Assembly: GCA_964525165.1 (NCBI GenBank)
Contig: CAZGGG010000007.1
Coordinates: forward strand, 1 to 64,000
Source: JAWLFI01 sp964525165
GTDB lineage: Bacteria > Bacteroidota > Bacteroidia > Chitinophagales > Saprospiraceae
DNA: 64,000 nucleotides
Direction of reading: 5' to 3'
In this document: piece after piece, positions 8,509 through 17,922 of the stretch
Position numbering within the stretch: the stretch's first letter is position 1
Layout: each line of letters opens with the position of its first letter
Program-made: the position numbers and the translations under genes
Notes under the pieces: model-generated
Database searches by the model: none
What the model was told of the DNA's origin: nothing
Seen by the model: the letters and a program-made list of their open reading frames with translations, nothing else

Positions 8509-11500
8509 ATGAGAGCAATGTGTACAAATTTGACAGTCTTTGCGCTGTCCCTTTTTCTGTCCGTATCCCTATGGGGGCAGGAGAGGACCCTTTCGGGTAC
8601 TGTAACAGATGCCTCCGGTCAGGCACTGATCGGGGCGAATGTGTCTGTGAAAGGGGGAACCACCGGTACGATTACAGACATTAATGGAAAGTATGAGATA
8701 AGGGTTACCGATGGCGTAACAGTTGAATTCTCTTACGTAGGCTACAGTTCTAAAGAGGTTACTATTTCTGGCCAAAGCAGCTTGGATGTAGTTTTGAGAG
8801 CGGGTGAGCAATTAGATGAAGTGGTGGTGACCGCTTTAGGGATTTCCAGAGAGGAAAAAAAGCTGGGATATACTGCGGAAAAACTCGATAATGAGTCGAT
8901 CACTGCAGTGAATCAACCCAACGTGATCAATGCCATGCAAGGGCAGATTACCGGAGCCACGATATCTGCCACAGGTGGAGGGCCCGGCCAGGCGGCGAGA
9001 ATTGTTTTAAGAGGAAATACATCTTTCCTTGGAAACAATGAGCCCTTATTTGTGATTGATGGAATTCCGGTTGATAACCAGACTTTAACGGTCGGAGGAG
9101 GTTCTGCCAGAAACGTTTCTAACCGTTTAGCTGATTTAAATCCGGATGACATTGAAAGTATGACCATCTTGAAGAGTGGAGCTGCGACGGCACTGTATGG
9201 GTCCAGAGGAGCGAATGGGGTCATCGTCATCACTACAAAGAGTGGTAAAAAAGGAATTTCTAAAATCAACTTCAGTACCTCTTATGGAGTAGAAGAAGTG
9301 AATAAATTTCCGGAAACTCAGAAAACTTATACGCAAGGATTTGCCGGGAACTATGATCCCAACAGTTTCTGGCCTTCTTGGGGCCCTACCGTAGATGAGG
9401 CGAGACAGATAGACCCAGACCATCCGGCTGAGATATTTAATAATTTTGAGAACGCCTATCAACAAGGTCAAATTTTCAACACAAATCTGAATTTTAGTGG
9501 TGGAAATGACCGTGCGACCTTCTACACGAGTATGGGTTATCAAAATCATGAAGGGACCATTCCTTTTTCAGATTTTGAGCGTTTCTCCGTCTTGTTCAAA
9601 GGAAATTTAAAGGTGACCGATTGGTTTAATGTAGGAGCCTCTGTCAATTATATTAATTCTGGTGGAAACCGAGTTCATGCAGACCGATTTAATGAGCGTC
9701 TAGTGTATTGGGCTCCTCAGGCTGATGTGACCGATTTCAGACAAGAGAACGGTACCATGAATGGTTATCGATTTAATGGAACGGTAGGGAATAATCCAAT
9801 TTATGGAACTTCAACCAATAAATTCATTGACGATGTCAATAGATATGTGAGCAATTTGAATTTTGAATTGAAGCCTTTTGATTGGATGACTGTTCGATAC
9901 AAAATTGGTATGGATGAATATTCAGATTTCAGAAGTGCTTTTGCACCGGGTCCGCAGGGCATTGAGAATGAAGGTGTTTTCGAAAGTAATGGTGATGGAT
10001 TTGTCACAGAAACGCAAATTCAAAATTCCAATATCACTTCATTGTTGAGTGTTCAAATGTCAAGAACTTATGGTGATTTTGGATTTGACCTGACTTTAGG
10101 GAATGATATTTTTGAAGCCAATTACGAGCGGATTACAACTGATGGAAGAGATTTAGATATTTATAATCTCTTTAACTTAGGTAATGCGCAAAATATTACG
10201 ACCAGTCAGTTCATGAGCCAGCAACGCTTAATCGGTGCTTACGGTTTATTTACGATGAGTTACCAAGATTGGTTGTATTTGGATCTTTCTGCGAGAAATG
10301 ACTGGAGTTCAACTTTAGCTCCTGAAAATCGAAGCTTCTTCTATCCGTCAGCGAGTTTGTCCATGGTCTTATCAGATTTGATGGACTTACCTAGTTCTAT
10401 TGATTACTTAAAATTCAGAACTTCCTACGCAGGTGTGGCTAGTGCCACTGTGCCTTACAGAACAGGAGGGAATGAATATTCACCGGCAGTGAATCCTGTA
10501 GCGAATAATGGAAGTGATGTCAATCTATGGAACCGAAACGACAGAAGAGGTGACCCCAACCTTCTTCCTGAGCAAACGACCACCTTTGATATAGGGTTTG
10601 ATGTCAACATGTTCAATAACCGTTTTGGGGCTGAGGTGACTTATTACAATGCTCTTTCTGACAATTTGATTGTTCAGACGCCCGTAGATCCTGCTACCGG
10701 ATTTGACTCTTATTTCTTGAATGCCGGATCTATGAGAAATCAGGGGGTTGAACTTGTGTTAAGAGGTACACCAATAGCGACTGAAGACTTTAGCTGGGAT
10801 TTGAGAGTGAATTTCACAGCGAACAGAAACCGAATTGAGTCGATTAGAGAAGGTTTAGATGAAATCCTACTTGGTTCTTTCTTCGGTTATGCCGGCTCTA
10901 CGGCTACTATGCGATTGAGAGAAGGTCAAGAGTATGGAAACATTTTTGGTACTTCCTGGGCACGATACTATGCCAACCCTGAGGATGCACCTACAGAATT
11001 TGTAGACAGAAATGCACCTCAGTTGATTGGTGATAACGGATTCCCATTGAGAAACACAGATCCTTTAGTATTAGGTAATTCACAGCCTGATTGGATTTTG
11101 GGATTGAACTCAAGTTTCAGATATAAAAACTGGTCTTTAGGCTTATTATTCGATGTTCGTCAAGGAGTTCAGAAGTACAACCAAATGGGTAACTTCTTTG
11201 CGGCCTTTGGAATCGCACCTTATACTTTGAACAGAAACGAAACGGTCATTTTTGATGGTTTCAATGAGTCAGGGGAGGCCAACACGAAAGAAGTTTGGTT
11301 AGGTCAGGGAGAAGGTCCTGATGGAGAGAACTACGGAGCCGGTTACTATCGTAACTATTACAGAGGAGTCACGGACAACTTTGTAGAAGATGCTTCATGG
11401 ATTCGTTTGAGAAGCTTAAACTTGGCATACAGTCTGCCGAAGTCTTGGTTAGGAGATAAGATTGGAGGAATTACCCTGGCATTTATTGGGAACAACCTTT

Positions 11501-11631
11501 GGTTATCTACTCCGTATACAGGTTTTGATCCGGAAGGAATTGCCACCGGAAACTCAAATGCAGATGGCTTTGCCGGATTTAATTTCCCGAACACGAGAAG
11601 TTATACTTTCCGTGTAAATGTGAACCTATAA
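8509..11631 (+). CDS. SusC/RagA family TonB-linked outer membrane protein
   Basis: A 1040-residue outer-membrane receptor. After the signal peptide (about 1-24, ending WGQ) comes a carboxypeptidase-regulatory-like domain (GTVTDASGQALIGANVSVKG). Next is a plug domain containing LYGSRGANGVIVITTKSGKKG, then a long beta-barrel ending in an aromatic/hydrophobic strand (YTFRVNVNL). With SusD it imports oligosaccharides or peptides using TonB energy; the substrate cannot be read from the sequence. The susD-like gene follows after 12 bp. No glycosidase, anti-sigma factor or hybrid sensor adjoins the pair, so it is not a classical polysaccharide utilisation locus. Confidence 0.97.
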   Translation: MRAMCTNLTVFALSLFLSVSLWGQERTLSGTVTDASGQALIGANVSVKGGTTGTITDINGKYEIRVTDGVTVEFSYVGYSSKEVTISGQSSLDVVLRAGEQLDEVVVTALGISREEKKLGYTAEKLDNESITAVNQPNVINAMQGQITGATISATGGGPGQAARIVLRGNTSFLGNNEPLFVIDGIPVDNQTLTVGGGSARNVSNRLADLNPDDIESMTILKSGAATALYGSRGANGVIVITTKSGKKGISKINFSTSYGVEEVNKFPETQKTYTQGFAGNYDPNSFWPSWGPTVDEARQIDPDHPAEIFNNFENAYQQGQIFNTNLNFSGGNDRATFYTSMGYQNHEGTIPFSDFERFSVLFKGNLKVTDWFNVGASVNYINSGGNRVHADRFNERLVYWAPQADVTDFRQENGTMNGYRFNGTVGNNPIYGTSTNKFIDDVNRYVSNLNFELKPFDWMTVRYKIGMDEYSDFRSAFAPGPQGIENEGVFESNGDGFVTETQIQNSNITSLLSVQMSRTYGDFGFDLTLGNDIFEANYERITTDGRDLDIYNLFNLGNAQNITTSQFMSQQRLIGAYGLFTMSYQDWLYLDLSARNDWSSTLAPENRSFFYPSASLSMVLSDLMDLPSSIDYLKFRTSYAGVASATVPYRTGGNEYSPAVNPVANNGSDVNLWNRNDRRGDPNLLPEQTTTFDIGFDVNMFNNRFGAEVTYYNALSDNLIVQTPVDPATGFDSYFLNAGSMRNQGVELVLRGTPIATEDFSWDLRVNFTANRNRIESIREGLDEILLGSFFGYAGSTATMRLREGQEYGNIFGTSWARYYANPEDAPTEFVDRNAPQLIGDNGFPLRNTDPLVLGNSQPDWILGLNSSFRYKNWSLGLLFDVRQGVQKYNQMGNFFAAFGIAPYTLNRNETVIFDGFNESGEANTKEVWLGQGEGPDGENYGAGYYRNYYRGVTDNFVEDASWIRLRSLNLAYSLPKSWLGDKIGGITLAFIGNNLWLSTPYTGFDPEGIATGNSNADGFAGFNFPNTRSYTFRVNVNL

Positions 11632-11643
11632 AAAGAATCGAAT

Positions 11644-13050
11644 ATGAATTATAGATATAAATTTTCACTGACGGCATTCGTATTGATGCTGTTCTTAAGC
11701 TCTTGTTCGGATTACCTGGATATCAATGATAATCCGAATGTAGCAACTGAGCCTCCTATTGATGGCTTACTGGCCAGTTCTACCTACAATACCGCTCAGA
11801 ATACCTACGCAATTGGTGCTTCCGTTTCATTCTATACTCAGTATCTAGCCTCTCCGAATGAAGGAGGGACTTTAGATACTTATGAAGAGCCCGACTTTTC
11901 AGGTATCTATTCAGCGGCCTACCAAACCATGGCAGATATTTATGACATGCGTTTGTTGGCTGTAGAGCAAGGGGCGTCTCACCATGAAGCGGTAGGCAAT
12001 CTATTGATGGCCTATCATTTGATGTTTTTAACGGATTTATTTGGAAGTGCTCCTTATAGTCAGGCTTTAGATGGTTCGGACATTACTCCGGTTTGGGATT
12101 CCGGTGAGTCTCTTTATGCCGAAGCTAATGCTTTGGTAGATCAGGCTATCACTTTATTCGGAGATGCGGAGCCCGGACGTTTGCTATCAGCGAACAGCGA
12201 TTTGATTCACGATGGAGATGTCGCGGCATGGATCAGAACTTGTTATGCGCTTAAAGCCAGATTAGCCAATCACTTGTCTAAGACTTCAGATTATGATCCA
12301 ACGGCAGTACTGGCTGCAGTAGATCAAGCTTATACCTCCAATGATCAGGACATGGAGATGTCGTCTTTCCCTTTGAGAAATCCTTGGGCGCAGGTGGCTG
12401 TGAATAACAGCAATCTTTTGTTAGGAGGCTGGCTATCAGATCAAATCATCAGTCATATGAATGGGAATACCTATGGGGTATTTGACCCAAGATTGCCTTT
12501 GATCACAGATACTACAGTTTTTGGTGACTACAGAGGAACCGAAAATGGGGCCGGCCGAGCAGGTGATGGAACCCAGGCGGAAGAATGCTACTTAGTGACT
12601 TCCGGTTATTATAGCTCCGAGGATGCTCCGGTATTACTATTAACTTATGCAGAAATTAAGTTCATTGAAGCAGAAGCTGCCATGTCCGGTGGAGATATGG
12701 GCCGAGCGTACACTGCTTACTTAGAGGGTATTCGTGCGAATATGGAGAAAGTAGGTGTTGATATGGCTTCCATTGATGCATATCTGGCAGATCCGGCAGT
12801 GGGCGTTGGGCAAGGCAATTTGACCATGGACCTTATCTTTAAAGAAAAGTATACGGCCATGTTCCTCAACCCTGAAACCTGGAACGATGCTCGAAGACAT
12901 GATTATGGATATCAAGGTTTTGATTTGCCTATCGGAGCCAACCTTCCTGAATTTGTACGTTTGGTAACAGTTCCGGAAGTAGCGACAGCTCGGAATGGCG
13001 AAAATACGCCCAATACAACTTTAACTGATCGAGTATTTTGGGATCAATAA
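11644..13050 (+). CDS. SusD/RagB family nutrient-binding outer membrane lipoprotein
   Basis: This 468-residue lipoprotein has signal residues ending in LFLSSC, so Cys at about 21 would be lipidated. It then has the SYLDIN-type opening (CSDYLDINDNPN) of the SusD-like_2 group. The C-terminal part contains TYAEIKFIEAEAAM and the KEKYTAMFLNPETWNDARRHDY segment typical of SusD-like proteins. It caps the SusC barrel on the cell surface and captures ligand. It is co-transcribed with the preceding susC-like gene, and a strong hairpin terminator follows its stop codon. Confidence 0.95.
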   Translation: MNYRYKFSLTAFVLMLFLSSCSDYLDINDNPNVATEPPIDGLLASSTYNTAQNTYAIGASVSFYTQYLASPNEGGTLDTYEEPDFSGIYSAAYQTMADIYDMRLLAVEQGASHHEAVGNLLMAYHLMFLTDLFGSAPYSQALDGSDITPVWDSGESLYAEANALVDQAITLFGDAEPGRLLSANSDLIHDGDVAAWIRTCYALKARLANHLSKTSDYDPTAVLAAVDQAYTSNDQDMEMSSFPLRNPWAQVAVNNSNLLLGGWLSDQIISHMNGNTYGVFDPRLPLITDTTVFGDYRGTENGAGRAGDGTQAEECYLVTSGYYSSEDAPVLLLTYAEIKFIEAEAAMSGGDMGRAYTAYLEGIRANMEKVGVDMASIDAYLADPAVGVGQGNLTMDLIFKEKYTAMFLNPETWNDARRHDYGYQGFDLPIGANLPEFVRLVTVPEVATARNGENTPNTTLTDRVFWDQ

Positions 13051-13073
13051 GCCTGTTGAATTCCAAAAAATGT

Positions 13074-13103
13074 AAAGGGTCGGCAGATGCCGGCCCTTTT
13101 TTT
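13074..13103 (+). terminator. rho-independent terminator after the susCD operon
   Basis: An 8-bp stem GGGTCGGC/GCCGGCCC (13077-13084 with 13089-13096, one G-U pair) closes an AGAT tetraloop and is followed by seven T residues. Confidence 0.93.
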
Positions 13104-13125
13104 ATGTTTCAGCCGTATGGAGTTC

Positions 13126-13155
13126 TTGTTTTTTGAGGATTTAATCTTATCTTTG
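13126..13155 (+). promoter_or_regulatory. putative promoter of the DUF177-rpmF operon
   Basis: TTG at 13126-13128 and TATCTTTG at 13148-13155 are separated by 19 bp, which fits the Bacteroidota -33/-7 arrangement (TTTG, TAnnTTTG). The start codon is 24 bp downstream of the -7 element. Confidence 0.6.
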
Positions 13156-13179
13156 CACTCCATTTGAAGTTGGATAGAC

Positions 13180-13713
13180 ATGGACATTTTCGAGTCGTAC
13201 GTCATACCGGTTAAAGGACTGGATAAAGGCGTGCACCAGTATCAGTTCAAATTGGATGAACATTTCTTCACCCATTTTGAATCCTCCCCAATCGGAAAAA
13301 GTCAGTTGCAGGTGCAAGTGATTTTGGATAAAAGGGAGGGCATGTTACTTTGGGCATTTGAAGTAAAAGGAACGATTGAGTCCGTTTGTGACAGATGTAT
13401 GGAAGCGATTCAGCTTCCGATTCATCAGTCCCACGACTTAATTATGAAATACGGTAGTCCTAATGAAAACAGTGATGTTGTTTTTATCGAAAGAGATCAA
13501 CCCACGGTTCAGTTAGCTCCTTACTTGTATGAGTTTTCTTGTTTGTCCTTGCCCATCGTTCATACATATGCATGTGAAGATGATGAGCAAGCGCCCTGTA
13601 ATGATGAAGTACTGGATATCTTGGATGCAGGTGAAAGTCCTGATGAAAATGGAAATACCAATACTGATCTCGGAGATCAGTTAGGAAACTTAGATTTGAA
13701 TTTCAATAAATAA
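13180..13713 (+). CDS. DUF177 (YceD-like) domain protein
   Basis: At 177 residues it has the DUF177 layout: an N-terminal beta-rich part, a CDRCMEAIQLPI segment, then a second conserved Cys region (FSCLSLPIVHTYAC) and an acidic C-terminal tail. YceD-family genes usually lie just before rpmF, as here (7 bp), and have been linked to 23S rRNA production or stability in plants and bacteria. A ribosome-assembly role is inferred from family and context. The strongly acidic tail (DEQAPCNDEVLDILDAGES) is typical. Confidence 0.9.
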   Translation: MDIFESYVIPVKGLDKGVHQYQFKLDEHFFTHFESSPIGKSQLQVQVILDKREGMLLWAFEVKGTIESVCDRCMEAIQLPIHQSHDLIMKYGSPNENSDVVFIERDQPTVQLAPYLYEFSCLSLPIVHTYACEDDEQAPCNDEVLDILDAGESPDENGNTNTDLGDQLGNLDLNFNK

Positions 13714-13720
13714 ACGTGTT

Positions 13721-13918
13721 ATGGCACATCCGAAGAGTAGAACATCAAAGCAAAGAAAGAGAAAAAGACGTACGCATTTTAAAGCGACTGCGCCGACTTT
13801 GACGAGATGTACAACGACTGAAGAAGTACACAGAAGACATAATACCTATTGGGTAGACGGAGCGATGTATTACAGAGGAAAGGTAGTCATCCCTGCCCCT
13901 GAAATAGACGAATTGTAG
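13721..13918 (+). CDS. rpmF: 50S ribosomal protein L32
   Basis: The 65-residue protein begins MAHPKSRTSKQRKRKRRTH, followed by KATAPTL and YYRGKVVIP, all conserved in bL32. Only one Cys remains (RCTTTEEVHRRHNTY), so it lacks the four-Cys zinc ribbon of the zinc-binding form and should be zinc independent. It is the second gene of the DUF177-rpmF operon and is followed by a hairpin terminator. Confidence 0.98.
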   Translation: MAHPKSRTSKQRKRKRRTHFKATAPTLTRCTTTEEVHRRHNTYWVDGAMYYRGKVVIPAPEIDEL

Positions 13919-13945
13919 TACAGCAATTGAAAGTATAAATGAGCC

Positions 13946-13980
13946 AAAAAGCTCTCAAATGACTATTTGAGGGCTTTTTG
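13946..13980 (+). terminator. rho-independent terminator after rpmF
   Basis: A 15-bp stem (13946-13960 with 13965-13979, one wobble pair) closes a GACT loop. The A-run on the 5' side and T-run on the 3' side are part of the stem. Confidence 0.9.
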
Positions 13981-14058
13981 TGTTTGCATCCCTTTAGCAA
14001 TGCGTAACCATTCTCACTTATTTATAGATGGCGGAGTTTGTATCTTAAAGAAAAACTT

Positions 14059-14442
14059 ATGAAACGAATCATTAAAACAGATCAGGCTCCTGCTGCTATC
14101 GGCCCTTACAATCAGGCGATCGTAGTAGACGGCACGGTGTATGTCAGCGGACAAATCGCTATAGATCCGGAAACCGGGCAATGTGAAACCTTAAATATTG
14201 AAACAGAGACGCATCAGGTGCTGCAGAATGTGCAGGCCGTGCTTGAAGCGGCAGGATCTAGTTTAGCCAATGTCCTTAGTTGTACTATTTATGTAACGAA
14301 CATGGATCATTACAGCGCTGTCAATATGATTTATAGTCAGTATTTCGCGCAGGAACAAGCTCCGGCAAGAGCATTGGTGGAGGTGAGCCGACTTCCTAAA
14401 AATATGAATATTGAAATATCGGTGATTGCAAAGGTTGTCTGA
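14059..14442 (+). CDS. ridA: RidA family reactive intermediate deaminase
   Basis: The 127-residue protein begins MKRIIKTDQAPAAIGPYNQA, the RidA/YjgF N-terminus. It continues with YVSGQIAIDPETGQ, NVQAVLEAAGSS and, near the C-terminus, PARALVEVSRLPKNMNIEI, which carries the conserved Arg that binds the substrate carboxylate. RidA trimers hydrolyse reactive enamines/imines made by PLP enzymes. A TTG seven codons upstream (14038) gives a non-homologous extension and is rejected in favour of the ATG at 14059. It appears to be a single-gene unit. Confidence 0.95.
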   Translation: MKRIIKTDQAPAAIGPYNQAIVVDGTVYVSGQIAIDPETGQCETLNIETETHQVLQNVQAVLEAAGSSLANVLSCTIYVTNMDHYSAVNMIYSQYFAQEQAPARALVEVSRLPKNMNIEISVIAKVV

Positions 14443-14566
14443 TGTAGCCGACTTGCAGACGACTATGAGCACACTTAGAATGCTAATATTTCGTTAATGT
14501 GGGTGTAGATTATTTACAGATCGTAAGGAATTGTTATATCTTACGTTCTAAGAAAAAACAAAATAT

Positions 14567-15067
14567 ATGAGATTCTTAGCAAGTTTAGCTTTTCTATTGA
14601 TGGGCTCACTCAGTATGCTCGCACAAGACACTGAATATAAAGCCGGGCATGAAGGTTGGTTGGTCGATGTAGATGAAGCATATGAGTTACATAAAAAGAC
14701 CGGCAAGCCAATCATGGCTAATTTTACGGGTAGTGACTGGTGTGGATGGTGCAAAAGGCTTTCCGCTAATGTTTTTGTGCACGATGAATTTAAAGAGTGG
14801 GCAGAAGATAATGTGATCCTTCTGGAATTGGACTTTCCGCGCAGAAAGCAAATTCCAAATGAATACCGGCAGCAAAATGCAAATTTGCAGAGAGCCTTTA
14901 AAGTACGTGGTTTTCCAACTGTTTGGGTATTCGAGCTAGATAAAGACACTAAAACAGGTGAGCTGAAAATAAACGCCTTAGGGAAAACAGGTTACCAACG
15001 TTCTGTAGCTGAGTTTACCAATGGGGTAGATAAAATTTTGGCTCAAGCTGAAAAGCAGGGCTCATAG
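14567..15067 (+). CDS. periplasmic thioredoxin-like protein with CGWC motif
   Basis: The 166-residue protein has a signal peptide (1-20, ending MLAQ). Its thioredoxin_7-type domain has the redox pair C59-G-W-C62 in SDWCGWCKRL and the cis-Pro region GFPTVWVFE. Related Bacteroidota proteins are periplasmic disulfide reductases or single-domain thioredoxins; the partner is unknown. It ends at a bidirectional terminator shared with the convergent cytochrome gene. Confidence 0.88.
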   Translation: MRFLASLAFLLMGSLSMLAQDTEYKAGHEGWLVDVDEAYELHKKTGKPIMANFTGSDWCGWCKRLSANVFVHDEFKEWAEDNVILLELDFPRRKQIPNEYRQQNANLQRAFKVRGFPTVWVFELDKDTKTGELKINALGKTGYQRSVAEFTNGVDKILAQAEKQGS

Positions 15068-15086
15068 ATAGAAATTATAAGGTTAA

Positions 15087-15122
15087 AAAAAAGGCTATCT
15101 CGTTCCTGAGATAGCCTTTTTT
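15087..15122. terminator. bidirectional terminator between thioredoxin-like and cytochrome c genes
   Basis: AAAAGGCTATCTC and GAGATAGCCTTTT flank a GTTCCT loop. A-rich and T-rich sides make it work in both directions, and it lies between two convergent stop codons (15067 and 15125). Confidence 0.93.
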
Positions 15123-15124
15123 AA

Positions 15125-16108
15125 TTACTGTGCTTCAGTGAATCTTTCCACATAATGATCTACCGGTTCCAAGGTTTGTAAATAGGCAAAAATGGCCTTT
15201 AAGTCTTCTTGGGTCATTGTAGCATACATGGTCCAAGGCATAGGGGTTTTATAGCTGCCCGGAGGACAAGACTTGGGAACATAAGTGGAATCTGTATACT
15301 TTTTAAATAACCATACAAACTCGTCTTCCGTTAAACTGCCAATCCCATTGGCATGTGGCGTGATATTGGGAGCTCGGGTAGTGGTTTTGTCCGGAAACAT
15401 AAATTCCATTCCTCCTGCATAAAAGGGACCCACAAATTGACCTTTTTCCCTGGCTGTGTGACAGTCCTTACAACCCGAGGCCAGCGCTAAATAGGCGCCA
15501 TAGGCTACTTTATCTTTTTTCGGTGGAATGGCTTGCGGACTCGCTTCTTTAGGGATTGTATTGATGATCAGGTTTACCGGAAAGTGAGCCTGAGAAGCCG
15601 CGTGGTCTGCTTCTATGGGTTCCAAACTGCGGATATAAGCGATCACACTATAGATATCCTCAGTCGCACATTGCCCAAAATTAGGATGAGGCATAATGTC
15701 AAATAATGCTCTTCCGTTTTTGCTGACCCCTGAAGTGATTGCCCGATATATTTCGCCATCTGTCCAATCGGATAAAGCATAAGGAGTAATATTGGGTGAA
15801 ATGAATGTTCCCGGAAGCCCCATTTCTTCATTAAATACTTCTCCGCCTGCTCCTAAGGTTCCGTCTTGAAGAGGCCCGGACCAAGTGGACCAATCCCTTT
15901 GAGAGTGACAGTCCATACAAACCATCACAGAGTTAGCGAGGTAAGCCCCTCGCTCTATTCGCTCTTCTGTTAGAGCGATCTCTATATCCGGAGGCGGCCC
16001 TACGTTGGGAAGTGCCCATGCGATATAGGCGATCATCACAGAAAGGATAAGGGCAAGACCCAGAAAACCGTATAGGAGTGCTCTCCCAATCTTTTTTAAG
16101 TTTGGCAT
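15125..16108 (-). CDS. membrane-anchored dihaem cytochrome c
   Basis: An N-terminal membrane anchor (about residues 9-33) is followed by two c-type haem domains. The haem sites are C64-x2-C67-H68 and C213-x2-C216-H217. Axial-ligand Met candidates follow each site. The layout resembles the cytochrome subunits of alcohol/aldehyde/gluconate dehydrogenases, but no dehydrogenase subunit is adjacent, so the electron donor is unknown. At 327 residues it is shorter than the three-haem subunits. A small membrane-protein gene lies 38 bp upstream on the same strand. Confidence 0.88.
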   Translation of the reverse strand: MPNLKKIGRALLYGFLGLALILSVMIAYIAWALPNVGPPPDIEIALTEERIERGAYLANSVMVCMDCHSQRDWSTWSGPLQDGTLGAGGEVFNEEMGLPGTFISPNITPYALSDWTDGEIYRAITSGVSKNGRALFDIMPHPNFGQCATEDIYSVIAYIRSLEPIEADHAASQAHFPVNLIINTIPKEASPQAIPPKKDKVAYGAYLALASGCKDCHTAREKGQFVGPFYAGGMEFMFPDKTTTRAPNITPHANGIGSLTEDEFVWLFKKYTDSTYVPKSCPPGSYKTPMPWTMYATMTQEDLKAIFAYLQTLEPVDHYVERFTEAQ

Positions 16109-16146
16109 TTTTACAAGTTTGGTTGATCGTATATAAGTCCCGCTTT

Positions 16147-16614
16147 TTAAGCGACCTTTTCTTTTTTAGAGGGCAGTGCAAACATGATGATCCCCATAGC
16201 AAATAGGGAAATATGCATACTGGGCATATAAAAATCAGGATTGATCCACAGCTCTATGAGCAGCCACAATACCAATACAGCGGCAAACCCTCTGAAATGG
16301 AAAATTATCGAAGCTTTTTGCTTCCATTCAAAATATAGGGTCATCCAACCATAGACTCCAATAAGTACGAATAATGATAAGCCGGGAATAAAGTAGTTGG
16401 GAAATGGCGTATCCTCCAATAATTCAATCGGAATCTGAAGCCCACTTCCATCAGATTGAATCATTAAATCCAAGCCTCCTGCCGTCGCCGCTAGGCTGAT
16501 GAGGCCGCAAAATGCCAATTTTAGAATATGAAAAATCTGTCGCACCTCTAAAAGATACGCAAACTTTAGCGATTTGGACAATTCTATCCATTCCAAGCAC
16601 AAGCTTGAGGTCAC
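16147..16614 (-). CDS. small membrane protein of unknown function
   Basis: The protein has about four hydrophobic segments. Its motif EDTPFPNYFIPGLSLFVLIGVYG resembles a family of uncharacterised ~130-residue membrane proteins. The full frame opens with GTG at 16612-16614 (155 residues), but its first ~28 residues look atypical. There is no ATG before the first membrane segment, so the true start is unresolved. It lies upstream of the dihaem cytochrome gene on the same strand. Confidence 0.6.
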   Translation of the reverse strand: MTSSLCLEWIELSKSLKFAYLLEVRQIFHILKLAFCGLISLAATAGGLDLMIQSDGSGLQIPIELLEDTPFPNYFIPGLSLFVLIGVYGWMTLYFEWKQKASIIFHFRGFAAVLVLWLLIELWINPDFYMPSMHISLFAMGIIMFALPSKKEKVA

Positions 16615-16662
16615 TTTTGGTGTGTCCTTGCTAATTATACAATCATAGAAGCCCGAATGCCA

Positions 16663-17913
16663 TTACACTTGATCTAAAGCACTGTTGATGTCGTAAATGA
16701 TGTCTTGTGCATATTCTACACCTACAGAAAGACGAATCAGAGAGTTGGATATTCCAAAGGCTTCCAATTGATCCTCTTCCATACCGGCATGTGTCATTGT
16801 TTTAGGATGTTCTGCCAGACTTTCTGTACTTCCGAGGCTTACAGCGAGTTTAATCAGCTTTAGTGCATTCAGGAAACGGAATGCTTCTTCCTCTCCTCCT
16901 TTGATCATGAAAGACAGCATCGCGCCGGGCCCTTCGTATTGCTTTTGAAACAACTCAAAGTCAGGACTCTCTTTGGGAATTAGCCCCAGGTAATTTACAG
17001 AAGCTACTTTTGGGTGATCCTTTAGAAAATGAGCTACCTCGATAGCATTCGCTTGTTGCTGCTCCATTCGAATTTTTAGAGTCTCCAGACTCCTCATCAG
17101 CAACCAGCCTGTCCAGGGACCTGCCATGTTACCCAGGAAAGTACGCAGGGTTTTTACCCGAGTCATCAATTCTTTATTCCCCAAAACAGCTCCTGCGATC
17201 ACATCACTATGACCGCCAATATATTTGGTGGCAGAATAGATCACCAGGTCCGCACCCCATTGCAGAGGGTGTTGCCATAAGGGCCCCATATAGGTGTTAT
17301 CAACCGCGACATAAACATGTTCATTTTGATCTTTCAGATGATCTGCTATTTTTCGACAACATTCGATATCTATAATATCGTTGGTTGGATTCGCTGGCGT
17401 TTCAACATAGATCATCGCAAGACGATCTGCATAAGGCGATTCCTGAATTCGGGCTTCGATGGCTTCTTGATCTTCTCCTGCTTGAAATCCTAAAGTGTGG
17501 ACACCAATTTTAGGTAAAAAGTGATGAATAAAGTGATCTGTACCACCATATACCGGGTTACTGTGCACCAATAGATCGCCCGGTTTCAGAAACTCCAACA
17601 AAACGGTACTAATAGCTGACATACCACTTTCAAAAACGGCACAATCATCTGCTTGATCCCACAAACACAGTCTATTTTCCAAGATCTCTAAATCGGGATT
17701 GTTGATGCGGCTATAAATCAGCCCCAGTTCTTCGTTGGGTAATTGTGCTCTTTTGCCGTATGCAATCTCAAAGAAGGCCTTCCCTTCTTCTGCCGATTGA
17801 AATACAAAGGTTGAGGTTTGAAAGATGGGACATTTCACAGCGCCCTCGGATAGCTCAGGCTTGTAGCCATAGCTCATCATAAGACTCTCCGGTTTAAACT
17901 GGTGTTGAGACAT
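16663..17913 (-). CDS. Cys/Met metabolism PLP-dependent enzyme (cystathionine gamma-synthase / gamma-lyase family)
   Basis: A 416-residue fold-type I PLP enzyme. K230 in YSATKYIGGHSD is the PLP-binding lysine. ESGMSAISTVLLEFLKPGD and the C-terminal SLGSTESLAEHP substrate-carboxylate region are typical. The family includes cystathionine gamma-synthase, cystathionine gamma-lyase and methionine gamma-lyase, which cannot be separated reliably by eye. The loop around VKCPIFQTSTFVF is compatible with any of them. It starts 9 bp after the M1 aminopeptidase gene ends, so both may be transcribed together. Confidence 0.88.
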   Translation of the reverse strand: MSQHQFKPESLMMSYGYKPELSEGAVKCPIFQTSTFVFQSAEEGKAFFEIAYGKRAQLPNEELGLIYSRINNPDLEILENRLCLWDQADDCAVFESGMSAISTVLLEFLKPGDLLVHSNPVYGGTDHFIHHFLPKIGVHTLGFQAGEDQEAIEARIQESPYADRLAMIYVETPANPTNDIIDIECCRKIADHLKDQNEHVYVAVDNTYMGPLWQHPLQWGADLVIYSATKYIGGHSDVIAGAVLGNKELMTRVKTLRTFLGNMAGPWTGWLLMRSLETLKIRMEQQQANAIEVAHFLKDHPKVASVNYLGLIPKESPDFELFQKQYEGPGAMLSFMIKGGEEEAFRFLNALKLIKLAVSLGSTESLAEHPKTMTHAGMEEDQLEAFGISNSLIRLSVGVEYAQDIIYDINSALDQV

Positions 17914-17922
17914 AGGTGATTT

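Noticed and set aside
8509..13050. Classical polysaccharide utilisation locus around SusC/SusD
   Set aside because: No glycosidase, SusR-like regulator or ECF/anti-sigma pair adjoins the two genes; the next genes are ribosomal.
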